From Nemertoderma westbladi (taxonomy: Eukaryota; Xenacoelomorpha; Nemertodermatida; Nemertodermatidae), in contig JAUCBJ010002722.1 of assembly GCA_032718475.1 (NCBI GenBank), positions 126,001 to 190,000 of the forward strand: a DNA stretch of 64,000 bases, given 5' to 3'. A program made the position numbers and the translations under genes. The notes beneath the pieces are model-generated. The model saw nothing but the letters and a program-made list of their open reading frames with translations, had not been told where the DNA came from and made no database searches. Of the stretch, positions 1 to 11,902 are shown one piece after another. Within the stretch, counting starts at the first letter, position 1; every line of letters begins with the position of its first letter.

Positions 1-318
1 CTTAAAAGTGATTCGTTGGTGGAGATCGAAAGATCTCGATGATGGATTCCAAATATAATTTTGCTTAGCACAGAATTCGTTTCCCTGCAACAACGACATC
101 TCCCCATCGTTACCAACAAACCCTCTAAGGTAAAAATGTCGAAAGAGATACCTATTTAAAAAGCCCTTCTTGTAGATTGAAAGCGAATGCGATTTGTTAT
201 CTCGACACAGGAGATTAACAAATTTTATTATCATTTAATTTATTTTAGTTATTCTAACCAAAACAATGTATGACGAAATTGTGGGGACATGGAAATACAC
301 CTTATATTATAAAGTTAC

Positions 319-955
319 TTATATTGTCGTGCAAAAACATTTCATGGTGTTTGGAAATATGCGACAAGATTGGATTATACAATCATTGCCTCTTTCATGA
401 TTTAATAGATAATCTACAATATTACGCCTCCTCACTCTTATATAATTAAATGAACATTCTTCATCAACATAGTTGTATTGTACAGCCGTATCAAATAATA
501 ATTTAAGATCATTTTTAGTAAATTCCCAAAATCGTTTATCTACATCTATATCCGCTATAGGCCTGCCTACCTGGTTCGTGGTCTACTGTGTCCGGAACGC
601 CAGTAAAATCATCATCCTCAACATAAAAATCGTCAACATTGAATTGTGGAGCAATTGAACTGGTCGAGTTACTGGTGGTACTAATAGAAGCAATACCAAC
701 AGGTTCATTCGTTAAATCGATAACCACACTTGGTTCAGATATAGAGATAGGTTCATCTACCACTGCAGGTTGAGCGGTCACGGTAGGAGTTGGGTTAATA
801 ATATCATGCAGTGTTAATTCATCCTCACTGATACGGCATAAGAGAAAACAAAGGCGACGATATTCTTCACGAATTTCAAATTTATACTTCGACAAAATAA
901 AGCTTTCGCTACTGATTGGGAGCTTATATGCTGGCGTTTTATCTACATACAACAA
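319..955 (-). pseudogene. Unrecognised acidic reading frame with a frame change
   Basis: I do not recognise this protein. Two open minus-strand frames abut. The upstream one (about 955 to 540) is rich in Asp, Glu, Ser and Thr in its second half, with an acidic stretch near VDDFYVEDDD. The downstream one (about 590 to 319) is richer in aromatic and basic residues (for example RRRNIVDYLLNH). They overlap by about 30 bases near 560-590, so a single frameshift or a splice could join them. The first frame opens just after a TAA and has no convincing ATG, which suggests an internal exon or a truncated copy. No domain, signal peptide or membrane segment is visible. It may be a decayed transposon or viral-type gene, or chance. 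Confidence 0.3.
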
Positions 956-1835
956 TTAAAATTCGCCATTCATGTAATGCACTGTCGAATACATCACTGT
1001 ACAGTATATACTTTAGCTCGAAATTTGGTAGTAACTGTATTCAATAAGCTTTCATAATCGGCATCTTTTGGCGTATTGACCAGTCCATAAGGGATTAAAC
1101 GTGTTTGGGGGCCTCCACATAATAGAGTAATACTGGAGGCCTAATACAAACCAATTGAGGGAAAGGAGCAGGTTACAGAGGCAGGCTTTTCTAACCAAAA
1201 CAAACGGTCACTTTACCAATTGAGGGAAAGGAGCAGGTTACAGAACACTACCCCTGTACTACTGTACAACTACTTACAGTACCGGTACAGTACAGGTGGA
1301 GGCCCTGAAACACGTTAGTCCTGTCAATAACTTTCGCCACACTTGTTTCAGCCCCTGAATAACATCATTATTATTTACAAGCTCCTATAATCACGGAAAC
1401 CATATCAGATTTCTTGAAGCGTTTTGACCTGCAGCTTGTAGGGCCGTGAAAGCATTTTCTTCTATTGGTTTTTCTAAGTGTCCTCACTTCATACAGTCTT
1501 ATCAGCGAAGTACTCTCTAAATGTTAGTAGAACATCCGTTTTCTCAGGGCTACTACCGCCAGGCTTCCATAGGTCCTGTTGATATGGAGGCTACGGATCC
1601 GGGCCTCCGCTTTCTGGCAAACATTCCTCTCCAAGCGTAACATTTCTCCGCAAATACTGTATGTACTGTACCGGTACTGATCACGGATCTGCCGCAACTA
1701 TGGCAGTACCGGAATTTCGATCCTTCAACCAATATTTGACCGCAATCCGCAATCTGTACAACAACTCATTATTACAAACACTGTTAGGCCTACAGGCTCT
1801 ATAGAGTTAGCGAAACTATTGAAATAGGAAATACC
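956..1835. other. Non-coding stretch with a short duplicated segment
   Basis: No credible gene is seen. A segment of about 30 bases containing AATTGAGGGAAAGGAGCAGG occurs twice, near 1150-1180 and 1218-1248. Several ACCGGTAC-type strings occur from 1268 to 1710. Confidence 0.5.
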
Positions 1836-1837
1836 TA

Positions 1838-2937
1838 GGGTGAGTGAGGGAGACTTGAACCCCAAAAGTTATAATACAGATAAAGAACAGATAAATGAAT
1901 TTTTCAATGCCGTTTTAACTTTTTCACATGACACCTAGGGTGGGAGACTTGAAACCTACCTCACATTCTTGTAAATTCGTTCAAAAATGCAGAAGAAGTG
2001 TAATAATTACATGTTCAACATGTCTATTTTATAGTAGAGCAGCAAAAATGCAAAAAATACGATTATTAATTTGTTAAATTATTATCCCAAATTTTGTACA
2101 AATTTAGGTGGTCATTCACATGGTTCTCCTAATAAGAAATAAATAAATAATAGTTAATTAAAACCACAATAAGATTTAACGCGGAAAGGTACTTTTTAAT
2201 ATTAAACATCTTGTATAATTTTCAATCCAGGATCATTTTAATTGTTTTCCTGTAATTCTATTGATGTGTGCCGCTTTCTGACGTAGCGGTATCTTGTTTA
2301 TGTGGTCAATCACCAAGTTGGCGGGCTACCACATTGCAAAGAGGGAAGTAAGAGTTGTTGGTTGGCTTGGCTGGGTTTGGTTTAGTCAAGCTAGAGAGGG
2401 GCTACTCCTACTGCATGAAGCATAGCCATCCATTGATAGCTGCGTCGGTGTAAGTGTCAATCAACTAGTTGGAGTGGCCTGGTGTAATGGTTCTCTACGG
2501 GGTGTATCTCTATGTAGACGTAAGCATTGACGGGTTCAAGTCTCCCTCACACTCGGACGTCAAGTCTCCCCACATGGGCTTTTTTTCTATTAATTTAAAT
2601 AATTTCAAAACGGCTGAACCAAAACTGGAAAACAATATGGCAGGAAAGTGCAATAATTAGTCAACACATGTTGTGAATTACAATTAACATACAGTAAAAT
2701 AAGGATGCGAATTTTCATTCGTTGTAAAGGGCAAAAATTTACTTTTGAACCCAGAAAACGTTTATTGACAATAAAACAAAAAATATCCAAAAGGCAATAA
2801 AACATACTGTAGTTGCGCGGGTGTAGACAACATGTATTTTACACATTTTTGTGTGGTATTGTCAAATAATTTACAATAGTTTTTGAGTTATTAAAAAAAT
2901 CAAGTCTCCCCTAAAGTCAAGTCTCCCTCACTCACCC
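1838..2937. mobile_element. TA-flanked element with perfect terminal inverted repeats
   Basis: Positions 1836-1858 and 2917-2939 are perfect 23-base inverted repeats. If the outer TA on each side is the target duplication, the element spans 1838-2937 and starts GGGTGAGTGAGG, as in Tc1/mariner-type insertion. Shorter inverted copies of the GGGAGACTTGA core lie inside at about 1936, 2540-2575 and 2899, suggesting one related element nested in another. No transposase frame is present, so it is non-autonomous. Superfamily assignment is inference from the TA flanks. Confidence 0.6.
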
Positions 2938-2940
2938 TAC

Positions 2941-3053
2941 TTACTGACTTACTGCAGTACCGGTACTACTGTAATTACTATTATTAGTATCAGTATTGAG
3001 AGTTCTGTCCTTTACTGTACCGGTACTGGTATGACATTGCAATAATTTCACTT
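2941..3053. other. Short spacer between two elements
   Basis: ACCGGTACT-type strings repeat here; nothing coding is seen. Confidence 0.4.
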
Positions 3054-3061
3054 TGTGTGTG

Positions 3062-4020
3062 GGAGAGCGCATAGCGCTGTGGCGTACTCTATTAAAGGCC
3101 TTGCAAGCGTGTAGCCTTCATAATTTAGGGGGGCTGGATTATAATGGGTAGAGTACTGCTGTACTGTGTGTGTGCAGGCATGGGGAGAGTTCTATAAGTT
3201 TTAGTTTGTTGCAATTTGGTTAATGGAAGTAATTGAAAACTCCTCGTTTTAAACAAGATACTACATTTTATGGTAGCTTAGGTAGGTTTAGCTAGTAATT
3301 TCAACACTGGTTCCGATATCCTACTTCCTTCTATAAATATTTTATATTAGCTAGTTCTTATTTCTATTTGTATAGAAAATGTTCCAGAACATGTTAGCTC
3401 TTCATTTTTAAAAAAATTCTGTTCTAGAACAAATATTTTTTGTTCTAGAACATTTTTTTAGAAAAAATCTGGGTTCGATTTAAAACGCATGGAATCGTTC
3501 TAAAACGTTCTAAAACGCGTTTAAAATCAATAAAAAAAAATGTCAAAATTTGTTTTAAATTAAATTTTTTCACAATTTTTTTATTGATCTTAAACACGTT
3601 TTAGGACGATTCTATGCGTTTTAAATCGAATCCAGATTTTTTTCTAAAAATGTTCTAGAACAAAAAATATTTGTTCTAGAACATATTTTTTTTAATGAAT
3701 TGCTAACATGTTCTGTAACCTTTTCTATACCAATATAAATAAGAACTTGCTACTATAAAATATTTATGGAAGGAAGTAGGATATCGGAACCAGTGTTGAA
3801 ATTACTAGCTAAACCTGCTTAAAACACTAGCTACTAGCTTAAAACGAGGAGGCTTCAATTACGTCCATTAACCAAATTGCAACAAATGAAAATTTATAGA
3901 ACTCTGCCCATGGCTGCACACACACAGTACAGCAGTAGGCTACGCTGCCGGTTATAATCCAGCCTCCAAAAATTATGAAGGCTGCACGCTTGCAAGGCCT
4001 TTAATAAAGTACGCTATGGG
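3062..4020. repeat. Long inverted repeat (fold-back), arms about 470 bases
   Basis: The left arm (about 3062-3530) and right arm (about 3545-4020) are reverse complements with high identity. They share, for example, the blocks around CCTTGCAAGCGTG, CACTGGTTCCGATATCC and TGTTCTAGAACA. The centre, near 3540, is A/T rich. Transcripts through it would form a very long hairpin. Confidence 0.8.
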
Positions 4021-5112
4021 AGAGCGACATGATATTTTCATGCCGCTCTACACACACCCCTCACTACACAACTTCCAGTACGTTAATGTGTGTGGAGAAC
4101 GGCATGATATTTTCATACCGCTCTACACACACACCCCTCACTACACAACTTCCAGTACGTTAATGTGTGTGGAGAACGGCATGATATTTTCATACCGCTC
4201 TACACACACACACACCCCTCACTACACAACTTCCAGTACGTTAATGTGTGTGGAGAACGGCATGATATTTTCATGCCGCTCTACACACACCCCTCACTAC
4301 ACAACTTCCAGTACGTTAATGTGTGTGGAGAACGGCATGATATTTTCATACCGCTCTACACACACACACACCCCTCACTACACAACTTCCAGTACGTTAA
4401 TGTGTGTGGAGAACGGCATGATATTTTCAGACCGCTCTACACACACACACCCCTCACTACACAACTTCCAGTACGTTAATGTGTGTGGAGAACGGCATGA
4501 TATTTTCATACCGCTCTACACACACACACACCCCTCACTACACAACTTCCAGTACGTTAATGTGTGTGGAGAACGGCATGATATTTTCATACCGCTCTAC
4601 ACACACCCCTCACTACACAACTTCCAGTACGTTAATGTGTGTGGAGAACGGCATGATATTTTCATACCGCTCTACACACACACACACCCCTCACTACACA
4701 ACTTCCAGTACGTTAATGTGTGTGGAGAACGGCATGATATTTTCATGCCGCTCTACACACACCCCTCACTACACAACTTCCAGTACGTTAATGTGTGTGG
4801 AGAACGGCATGATATTTTCATACCGCTCTACACACACACACACACCTCACTACACAACTTCCAGTACGTTAATGTGTGTGGAGAACGGCATGATATTTTC
4901 ATACCGCTCTACACACACACCCCTCACTACACAACTTCCAGTACGTTAATGTGTGTGGAGAACGGCATGATATTTTCATACCGCTCTACACACACACCCC
5001 TCACTACACAACTTCCAGTACGTTAATGTGTGTGGAGAACGGCATGATATTTTCATACCGCTCTACACACACACACACACCTCACAACACAACTTACATT
5101 AATTACTTTAAT
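4016..5112. repeat. Tandem array, about 14 units of 73-82 bases
   Basis: Each unit carries GGCATGATATTTTCAT, a (CA)n run of variable length, and the block CTACACAACTTCCAGTACG. Length variation comes mainly from the CA run. Each unit is an imperfect palindrome around GGCATGATATTTTCATACCG, so the array can form a series of hairpins. Units alternate between CATACCG and CATGCCG versions. Confidence 0.85.
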
Positions 5113-5114
5113 GC

Positions 5115-5152
5115 GTGTGGAGAGCGGCATGATATCATGCCGCTCTCCACAC
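5115..5152. repeat. Perfect 38-base palindrome
   Basis: The two halves meet at 5133/5134 (GAT|ATC) and pair without mismatch. This is the uninterrupted version of the imperfect palindrome in every array unit and may be the original terminus of the element. Confidence 0.85.
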
Positions 5153-5239
5153 ACATTAGAGGCAAATCATGTGGTATGTATGTGAGTGCAGCGCTGGCGC
5201 TTGTGGGCCACCGTACTATACAGTAGTGCCCTTGGACAG

Positions 5240-5415
5240 GGAATGTCTAAAACCCGGGCTAGTCCCGGTCTCGGTCCAATTTTTACCCGGTCCAATAGAA
5301 AATTCCTAAAACCCGGTCCATTAACTCGCATTCCAAAAAATTAAATGACTAAAACCCGGTCTCGGTCTTAAAGTTAAATTGTCTAAAACCCGGTCCCAAA
5401 ATCCCGGTCCAATTT
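5240..5415. repeat. Degenerate short repeats around TAAAACCCGGTC
   Basis: The string AAAACCCGG or its variants recurs at about 5250, 5308, 5350 and 5392, mixed with GGTCCAAT and GGTCTCGGTC. No gene is present. Confidence 0.55.
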
Positions 5416-5455
5416 GTTTTCTTTATTTTTACCGTAGGACTATGGATACAAATTA

Positions 5456-5696
5456 ATTGAATTAGATTCTAGGCGTAGTTAGATCGTGGCCGGGAAATTA
5501 GATCGGGGATCTTCTAGCGAATTTAGATACCAAGATGCACATACAGTCGATCCTAGACGAACTTAAGCCAATCTTAGATACCGGTACAAGGCTAACTTAG
5601 ATCAAACAGTAGGTGAACTGGTAAATTTAGACGTTGGTGAACATAGATTCTGGATGAACTTATATCCAAAGCCGCCAACCTAAATCCATGGCGAAC
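5456..5696. repeat. Degenerate TTAGAT-rich repeat, left part
   Basis: Copies of AACTTAGAT, AATTTAGA or ATCTTAGAT recur about every 25-30 bases. The pattern resumes after the LINE at 7459-7545, so the LINE inserted into this repeat. Confidence 0.5.
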
Positions 5697-7458
5697 AATG
5701 ATGCTGACGACAGCAGGAAATCATCCCGGGCATGGAAATCGATCAACTTGCTTACTTGTCGGAAAAGCCAACCACCACCAAGGTTAAGGCTGAATCACCA
5801 GCCGATCGCCTCAATGGTTGGAAGGCCCACTTTGAAAAGCTCCTCAATAATGACAGGGTATTCTTGGTAACTTTATAGAAGTAAAAGTGTCTGAGTCTGT
5901 AGGCTACCCCCAGATATTCCCATTGGCGATATCTCCCTTGCAGAAGTGAAGGCTGCTGCAAAGAGCATTAAGACCAATCTTTACAGTGGAGTAGATGGTA
6001 TTCCCCCTGAGGTCTTTAAAATACCTGAGTGTTTAAAGCCCATCTATCCCATCATAGTAGACATATACCGAACAACAAGAGTCCCACAAGAAATGAAAAC
6101 AAATAAGTTGGTGCCAGTTCCCAAAAAGGGCAACCTAACACTCTATGGTCCTTTTCGGGGAATCTCATTGATCTCGATTGCTGCAAAGCTATACAATAGA
6201 ATTCTATTAAATCGCATCAGGGATCCCATTGAGAGACTGCTCCGTGGAAATCAGAATGGGTTCCGTAAATGTCGTGGGACCATGGAGCCCAATTTGGCAC
6301 TTAGAAGGATAATTGAAGAGTTACCAAAAAAGAAAGACAGGCATCTGGCTGTTATCTTTGTTGACTTCTTCAAGGCCTTTGATTCAGTCTCTCGCTCACG
6401 TATGTTCAGCATACTTTCATTATATGGGATTCCTGATGAAATTATTGCAGCAATCAGATTAGAATGCGAAGGTTCGGCAACATTTGTGTCTACTGTTGAC
6501 GGTGACACAGAACCATTTGAAGTGTTATGGGGCGTCCTCCAGGGAGACACACTTGCACCATTCTTGTTCATAATTGTGGTTGACTATGTTCTACGCATGA
6601 CCTTAGATCATCATAATGATGATGGGGTGATAATAACTCTTCTGAGTACTAGATCACTAGATCTGGTCACTTCTGATCACTAGAGGGAGCCCAACGGCTC
6701 CTCAACTCATTAGAACATGCTGCTACTAGTGTTGGTCTTTTTATTAACTCCAGAAAGACCACAATTTTGACAGTTAACTTTGAAAGTCCTCAGCAAGTCT
6801 GATCGGATGAGTATAAGCTCAAAGGATGGTATGCTTGAGCATGTGGACGACTTCTGTTTCCTGGGATCATGGATCCGGAATTCGGGTGAGGACCTTCGAA
6901 TACGTAAGAGAAAGGCATGGGCAGTCTTGAATAGGTTTTCCAGGTTTTAGAATTCACCGAGAATTAATCGGAAACTTAAGGTCCGATTATTTAGAGCAGC
7001 AGTTGTTCCAGTACTCCTCTATGGGAGTCCATGCTGGGCTCTAACTGCTGAGGACACCAAATCTCTGGATGGCACATTCACAAGAATGCTACGCCGGGTT
7101 CATTGTGTCAAGTACAATGCACACATCTCCAACCAGACACTATATAACATTGGAGGTGTCTCATTGGTTCCCCCAAGCTTGACACTAGAACAAAATCGCC
7201 TCCGCTTTGCAGGACATTGCTTTCGCCGTGAGGACCAGCCAGTGCATAATCTTGTACTTTGGCAGCCTCATGGAGTGAATAAGCATGGTGGACAGCCCAT
7301 GACTTTCTTGAGACGCATCTGCGACTTTCTTGATGCGGATGATCTAGCAAATGTCATGGGTTATAGGGATTTGTGGCGGCGCAATTTTGTCGACAAGCCG
7401 GCACAGCATCCTTAAAAATGCAGCTACAATGCAGCATGCCAAACCTAGTAGTAGTAGT
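5697..7458 (+). pseudogene. 5'-truncated LINE, family A (decayed RT)
   Basis: This is a non-LTR retrotransposon fragment. Reverse transcriptase motifs are readable: FRGISLIS, NGFRKCRG, FVDFFKAFDS (first catalytic Asp region) and GVLQGDTLAPF. The FADD catalytic block present in the copy at 39.1-40.2 kb is lost here to a deletion near 6640-6690, followed by frameshifts. The C-terminal part (7086-7415) has the family tail with RLRFAGHCFRRED. The insertion is flanked by a 9-base direct duplication, ATGGCGAAC, at 5688-5696 and 7459-7467, and the 3' end is a short TAG-repeat tail (about 7446-7458), as target-primed reverse transcription produces. The clade (RTE- or CR1-like) is uncertain. It is not functional. 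Confidence 0.85.
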
Positions 7459-8246
7459 ATGGCGAACTTAGGCCTACTGAATGTCGATCCGTGAAGAAAT
7501 TAGATCAAAAAGGCAAACTTAAGAGTCAGGAGAAAGATTCATGCTGATGATGCCCTACTGATGGACGTCTTTTTGAATTTCTAAACAAAACTCATATTAA
7601 GCATTAATTATTCTTATTAGCATAATATTTTCATTATACGATATCCCTCCCGGACTGAGAACATAACCATCACTTAAAATCGATTATGTCTTTATTCTTT
7701 AGCAGCTACTTTACTATTGCTGTTTGGTTGTTTTGTTTGTGCGTATTCTATATATTTTCATTCAAAATAACATATTATAAGCAACGTTAATGAAATTAGT
7801 GGAAAAACATATTTCTTTAATGGATTTATTATTAGAAACAGTAAGAATGGAAGTAATAAGAAGAATATTTGTTTTTTTCGTCGGTCGACTTTGTGCCAAA
7901 TAATTCTATTAAACGACTTACAGACTTATAGGTTATACAAATTGGTTATACAAATTTACTATACAATACTGCAATACCATGACTGCACTCAAAACTCGTA
8001 TGGTGTATGGAAATGTGTCGTTTACGTGTTGTTATGGAACAGTTAATTCAATTTGTTAACATCAGTCAGTCAGTAGGCACCAATCACGTTTACTGTTTCC
8101 CTGAATACCATACAGTAGGGGTCTATCAATGTATACAGTACGTTGGGAAATTTCGATTCGTTTCAGCCTCTTACAGAGTTAGCCCAAGAACATACTGCCG
8201 GCCTACTCTAATTGACACCTTGATACCCAGTGACGTGTGACAAATT
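7459..8246. other. Non-coding interval before the cyclophilin gene's 3' end
   Basis: Positions 7459-7545 continue the TTAGAT-rich repeat. The rest is AT-rich with no credible gene. A minus-strand AATAAA near 7820-7835 lies about 420 bases beyond the cyclophilin stop and could serve as its polyadenylation signal, though that is weak evidence. Confidence 0.4.
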
Positions 8247-9546
8247 TCATTGAGGCAACATTATGTAATGGTCTCCCGCTGTCTCCAGACTCCCACAATC
8301 GACAATCTCTATGTCGTCTACAGGTCGGTCCTTATTGTCTGTTGGGACTCGCTGAATAACATCGAGAATTTGGGCACCGTCAACTACATAACCTGAAATG
8401 AAAGCTTTGCATACTGTATGTGTATCGGTACTTCTCTATTGGGGACCTCATACTTTTACTTAAGTCAAGAGTAACTAATACTAATAGGCCTACCCTACAT
8501 TATTATTGGAATAAAATAAAGAGTAGGCCTATAGCTGAAATTCATAAAATAAACAATGTTACCAAAACAAACCTCTAAATACCATGGTGACCTACATTTT
8601 CATGTTCATGTTCAACCAACGGAATTATATACTGTAGTAGTAAGTAATTACTAATTAGTACAATAGAACTTGGCACATTATGTTTAATGTTCCGAATTTA
8701 GGTAAAACATAAAATTAACAACACATACAGGTACATGATAACAGTAACCATAGAAACACGCACGTCGCAGTAAAAAACGTGCAACTAAGTAAAACTGTAA
8801 TACTCACTAACCAAAGACAACATGGTGTCCATCTAACCAGGGGGCCTTAACCATCATAATTGCGAACTGACTGGTATTTGTATTGACTCCATAGTTTGCC
8901 ATGGCAACCCAATATGGCCCATAGTGATTCAATTTGAAATTCTCGTCAGGGAAAGTACCATCGCCTCCGTAGATGCTGCGTCCTCCGGTACCGTCACCAG
9001 TAGTGTAGTCGCCGCCTTGTATCACAAAATCCTTAATGATTCTAAATATATTGAGAATAAGATAAATTATTGACTGGTATTAATTAGTTAAAATTATTAT
9101 TTATAATATTTATTGCACGATATTGATATTTTTAAATTATTAGAACAAACAAACAATCTGATGTAATATTAGGGATCTCACCTGTGTAATAATGAATTTT
9201 TATATCCGGCGCCAGGAGCCTCGGAGCAGAGAGTCACAAAATTATGAACCGTTTTCGGGACCACATCGCCAAATAAACCGAATATAATTCTGTGTATATT
9301 GGCGCCATCTAACGTCATATCGAAGTAGACGCGATGCGTTACCCTCACTCTGTCAACGACAACCACTTGCGATGCGGTCGTCTGCGCGACAGTGACCCCT
9401 GGATGCCTCACTGACTCTATAACTGTGTCGCACGACTGCCCATAGCATGCGGGTTTGATGTAGAAGATGAAACAAATAATACATGTGACCAACGCAAACG
9501 ATCTATTTGGTTGATGTTGCCTTAAATACATGCTTTTATAATTCAT
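8247..9546 (-). CDS. Secreted/ER-type cyclophilin, three exons
   Basis: Peptidyl-prolyl cis-trans isomerase of the cyclophilin family, which catalyses proline isomerisation during protein folding. Exon 1 is 9546-9182, exon 2 is 9041-8812 and exon 3 is 8392-8247, giving 741 bases and 246 residues. Introns have GTGAG/AG and GTTAG/AG boundaries and the phases join cleanly: CAC AG|A ATC across intron 1 and TTT G|GT TAT across intron 2. The N-terminus has a hydrophobic run, [14 protein letters not shown], suggesting a signal peptide or anchor. The core keeps the catalytic Arg and Gln ([15 protein letters not shown]), the SQF block, and the Trp and His of [10 protein letters not shown]. The residue matching Met61 of human cyclophilin A is Val. 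The chain ends shortly after IEIVDCGS. A lineage-specific PPIB-like or NinaA-like paralogue is possible. Confidence 0.88.
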
Positions 9547-10780
9547 TTTGAAAGTATATTTACATTCATTATTACTGAAAGACTGCCTATCTAGAACAGT
9601 AGTTAGCCATTGGTAGAGTCAAGTTAGGCAGTAATTATCAACCAGTAACTTAAACAGAGGCGCGTTACGAAGAATAATTAAAGAATATAAATGAGGTGAC
9701 AATTTATAATAATTACGATATATTAATTTATTATATTTTTTCACACTTAATTTTTCTTTTTATATCATATTGGTCAATGTCGATGAATAGGCCTAAGCAC
9801 AAAGAGAAAAACTATTTTTCACCCATTTCAATATGGTTAAAAAGGTACTGGAATTTTCGGCAATAAACTAAATAAATTATATATAAAAGGATTAAAGGAT
9901 AACAATTACAAGCCACACAACTTTTAGCAGATAATAATTAATAGGAGCCTGATGTACCGTACATAAGTACACGTAAAGTAGTAAAGTATGGTATTAATTG
10001 CCCATCTGTTCCCAATACAGATAATAATATATAAGGATGAATTATTTCGATCGCTGATGTGATGTCCATCACTTCGCCGCCCAAGAATAATAGGTCATAA
10101 CTACTCTTAGAATTTCATGGGATAATAGGGTTGGTGCGCGAAAAAATTGTTGGGCTAGAAACAAATGAATAAGGGGTAAGAAGGTGCCCTGAATCGAGTG
10201 GCGGGGTGTGTTTTTTGTAAAAACACGAGGAAACGGTCGAAATGGCGGGTTTAATTAAGCCGGGAAGCCAATTTTGAAAATCGGCTGTGATTGGCTGCTA
10301 CATATTTGACGTCCATTACGCAGTGATCTGATAATTATTTACCTTGGTTTCTATGGAGAGAGATTTTCGATCAATTCAAATGCACATTTAATCTAAATCA
10401 TTTCAGACGTGGCTTATATTAAGTAAAAGCGGAGAGCCTTGGGCGTCTTTTGACATTGCAATTAATTAAATTCATAAAGGTGAAAATTGATAAAATGCTG
10501 TTTACAATTACAAACTCAGCAGATTGCCAGACCTGTATGTAAGCACTCAACCTATTGCAGTATCTGAGTATTGCAGATTTACTTCATTAAGTAGGGTTGA
10601 CCGGTGAGAGGTATACAGTAGCAGGATAATTTTCACCCTGTGGAATCTGTTCCCACGGGCATAATCTCCTAGGAGATTATGTCCCCCCGGTCTCATTCTC
10701 CTAGAATATTTTGCCCCCCCCCCCTCCCCCGACGTAATCTCAGAATCTCCTTATCCCATATCCTTTCGTAGATACGCTTT
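9547..10780. other. Non-coding interval upstream of the cyclophilin gene
   Basis: This should contain the cyclophilin promoter and 5' UTR, but no clear TATA or initiator element stands out. A C-rich run lies at about 10714-10732. No gene is seen. Confidence 0.4.
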
Positions 10781-11895
10781 TGTAAAAGCTTTTGCGGACA
10801 TAACAAGTCATTTTCCCCGCAATACGCAGTGTAGATGCTTTTGCGGACATAACAAGTCATTTTTGCCGCAATGCGCATAATACTCTAAAAGATTGGAGCT
10901 CAGATGACGAAATCTGTCAGCTGATTTCCTGTATACGTGGAACTTTTCTTTGTTCTGCCTAGTCAGCCAATCAGAGCGATTTTCCCCCTTATGTCGAACA
11001 GAGGCCTATGGAAACCCGCGCAATGCATTACGGTCTTTGTTTACCTTTCTGAGCCTAAGAACCGGCTTGGAAATCTTCTGTACTTCTGTTGTGGAAGTTT
11101 CAGACTTTGGCCTAAACATCTGATGGCTTTGATTACAAGAACGTAAAACTATTAACAATTCAACTACACATTGAACATTGCTGCACATGGAACACTGCAT
11201 AAGTAACACATACTGACTGTTCACCGCATTATTTACTTCTGTTATTAATTGTTGGTATATTGATGTATATTGCTGATATATTTGGAGAATACCGATGAAT
11301 AATCATAAAACCCCCAATCTTCTTGATTACTGAAGGTGAGAGGAACAGGTTTACCGGTAGCAACTGCGACTTACATTATAGTGGTTTTTGTGTGAACTAA
11401 ATGCTATTTCATAATCCCTACATGTATCAGTTGCGATCCTCCTTATATATGATCAAATTCAGTGACGGTCGGCAGATCAGTGCGAAGTAGTGTGAAGTAG
11501 TGTGAAGTCGTGTGAAGTAGTGTGAAGGTTAATAAAGCATCTCCTAAAGAATGCGCTTTTTACGAAACTCTTTGGCCATCTAGTTGTGATTAGTATAAGT
11601 CATAACTCTGTTTTTATACTTAAAGCGCCACGTCCTAAAGGAACTGTTAATATTTCCCCGAAAGTAAATATATTGTCAGAGATTATATATTAACGATCAA
11701 TCGAATAATACAGTAGGTCTACACTGCAATCACTATCAAAGCATTCGAATCCAGTCTCCCTTAACTGTGGGTGAATGGTCGCGCGGAATGGCTTCGGCTG
11801 ATGTAACTTCAGTACATTAAATAATTGACATAGGCTAAAGTCGATTTATAAACAAGAGGACAACTAAAATTGGCAGGTTAAACTGCTAAAGGTCT
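10781..11895 (+). repeat. 5' LTR-like direct repeat of BEL element 1
   Basis: This block is repeated in the same orientation at 20896-22785. It begins TGTAAAAGC in both copies. Here the first 50 bases are internally duplicated (again from 10831). It contains five near-identical decamers of the GTGTGAAGTA type (about 11480-11528), followed by AATAAA at 11531-11536, a plausible retroviral-type polyadenylation signal. Homology ends near TAAAGGTCTAAAA at about 11893. The canonical terminal CA is not evident, so the right boundary is approximate; the LTR might instead end near 11557. Confidence 0.6.
11531..11536 (+). promoter_or_regulatory. AATAAA polyadenylation signal in the 5' LTR-like repeat
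   Basis: The hexamer directly follows a run of GTGTGAAGTA-type decamers and is conserved in the 3' copy at 21623-21628, as expected for an LTR R/U5 boundary region. Confidence 0.4.
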
Positions 11896-11902
11896 AAAAG
11901 CG

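Larger units (their letters stand above)
3054..5155. mobile_element. Composite fold-back element with hairpin array
   Basis: The left end begins TGTGTGTGGGAGAGCG and the right end, read on the minus strand, begins TGTGTGTGGAGAGCGG, so the whole block has matching inverted termini. Inside are a fold-back of nearly 1 kb (3062-4020), about 14 tandem hairpin-forming units (4016-5112) and a 38-base perfect palindrome (5115-5152). There is no protein-coding gene; the long open frames across the array are by-products of the repeats. It is probably a non-autonomous DNA element whose terminal hairpin was amplified. No target-site duplication is obvious. Confidence 0.55.

Noticed and set aside
4016-5112. 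CRISPR-like array
   Set aside because: Units are contiguous repeats without unique spacers, there are no cas genes, and the genome is eukaryotic.
4016-5226. Long plus-strand frames across the tandem array
   Set aside because: The repeat translates openly in several frames; unit length varies by non-multiples of three and there is no domain.
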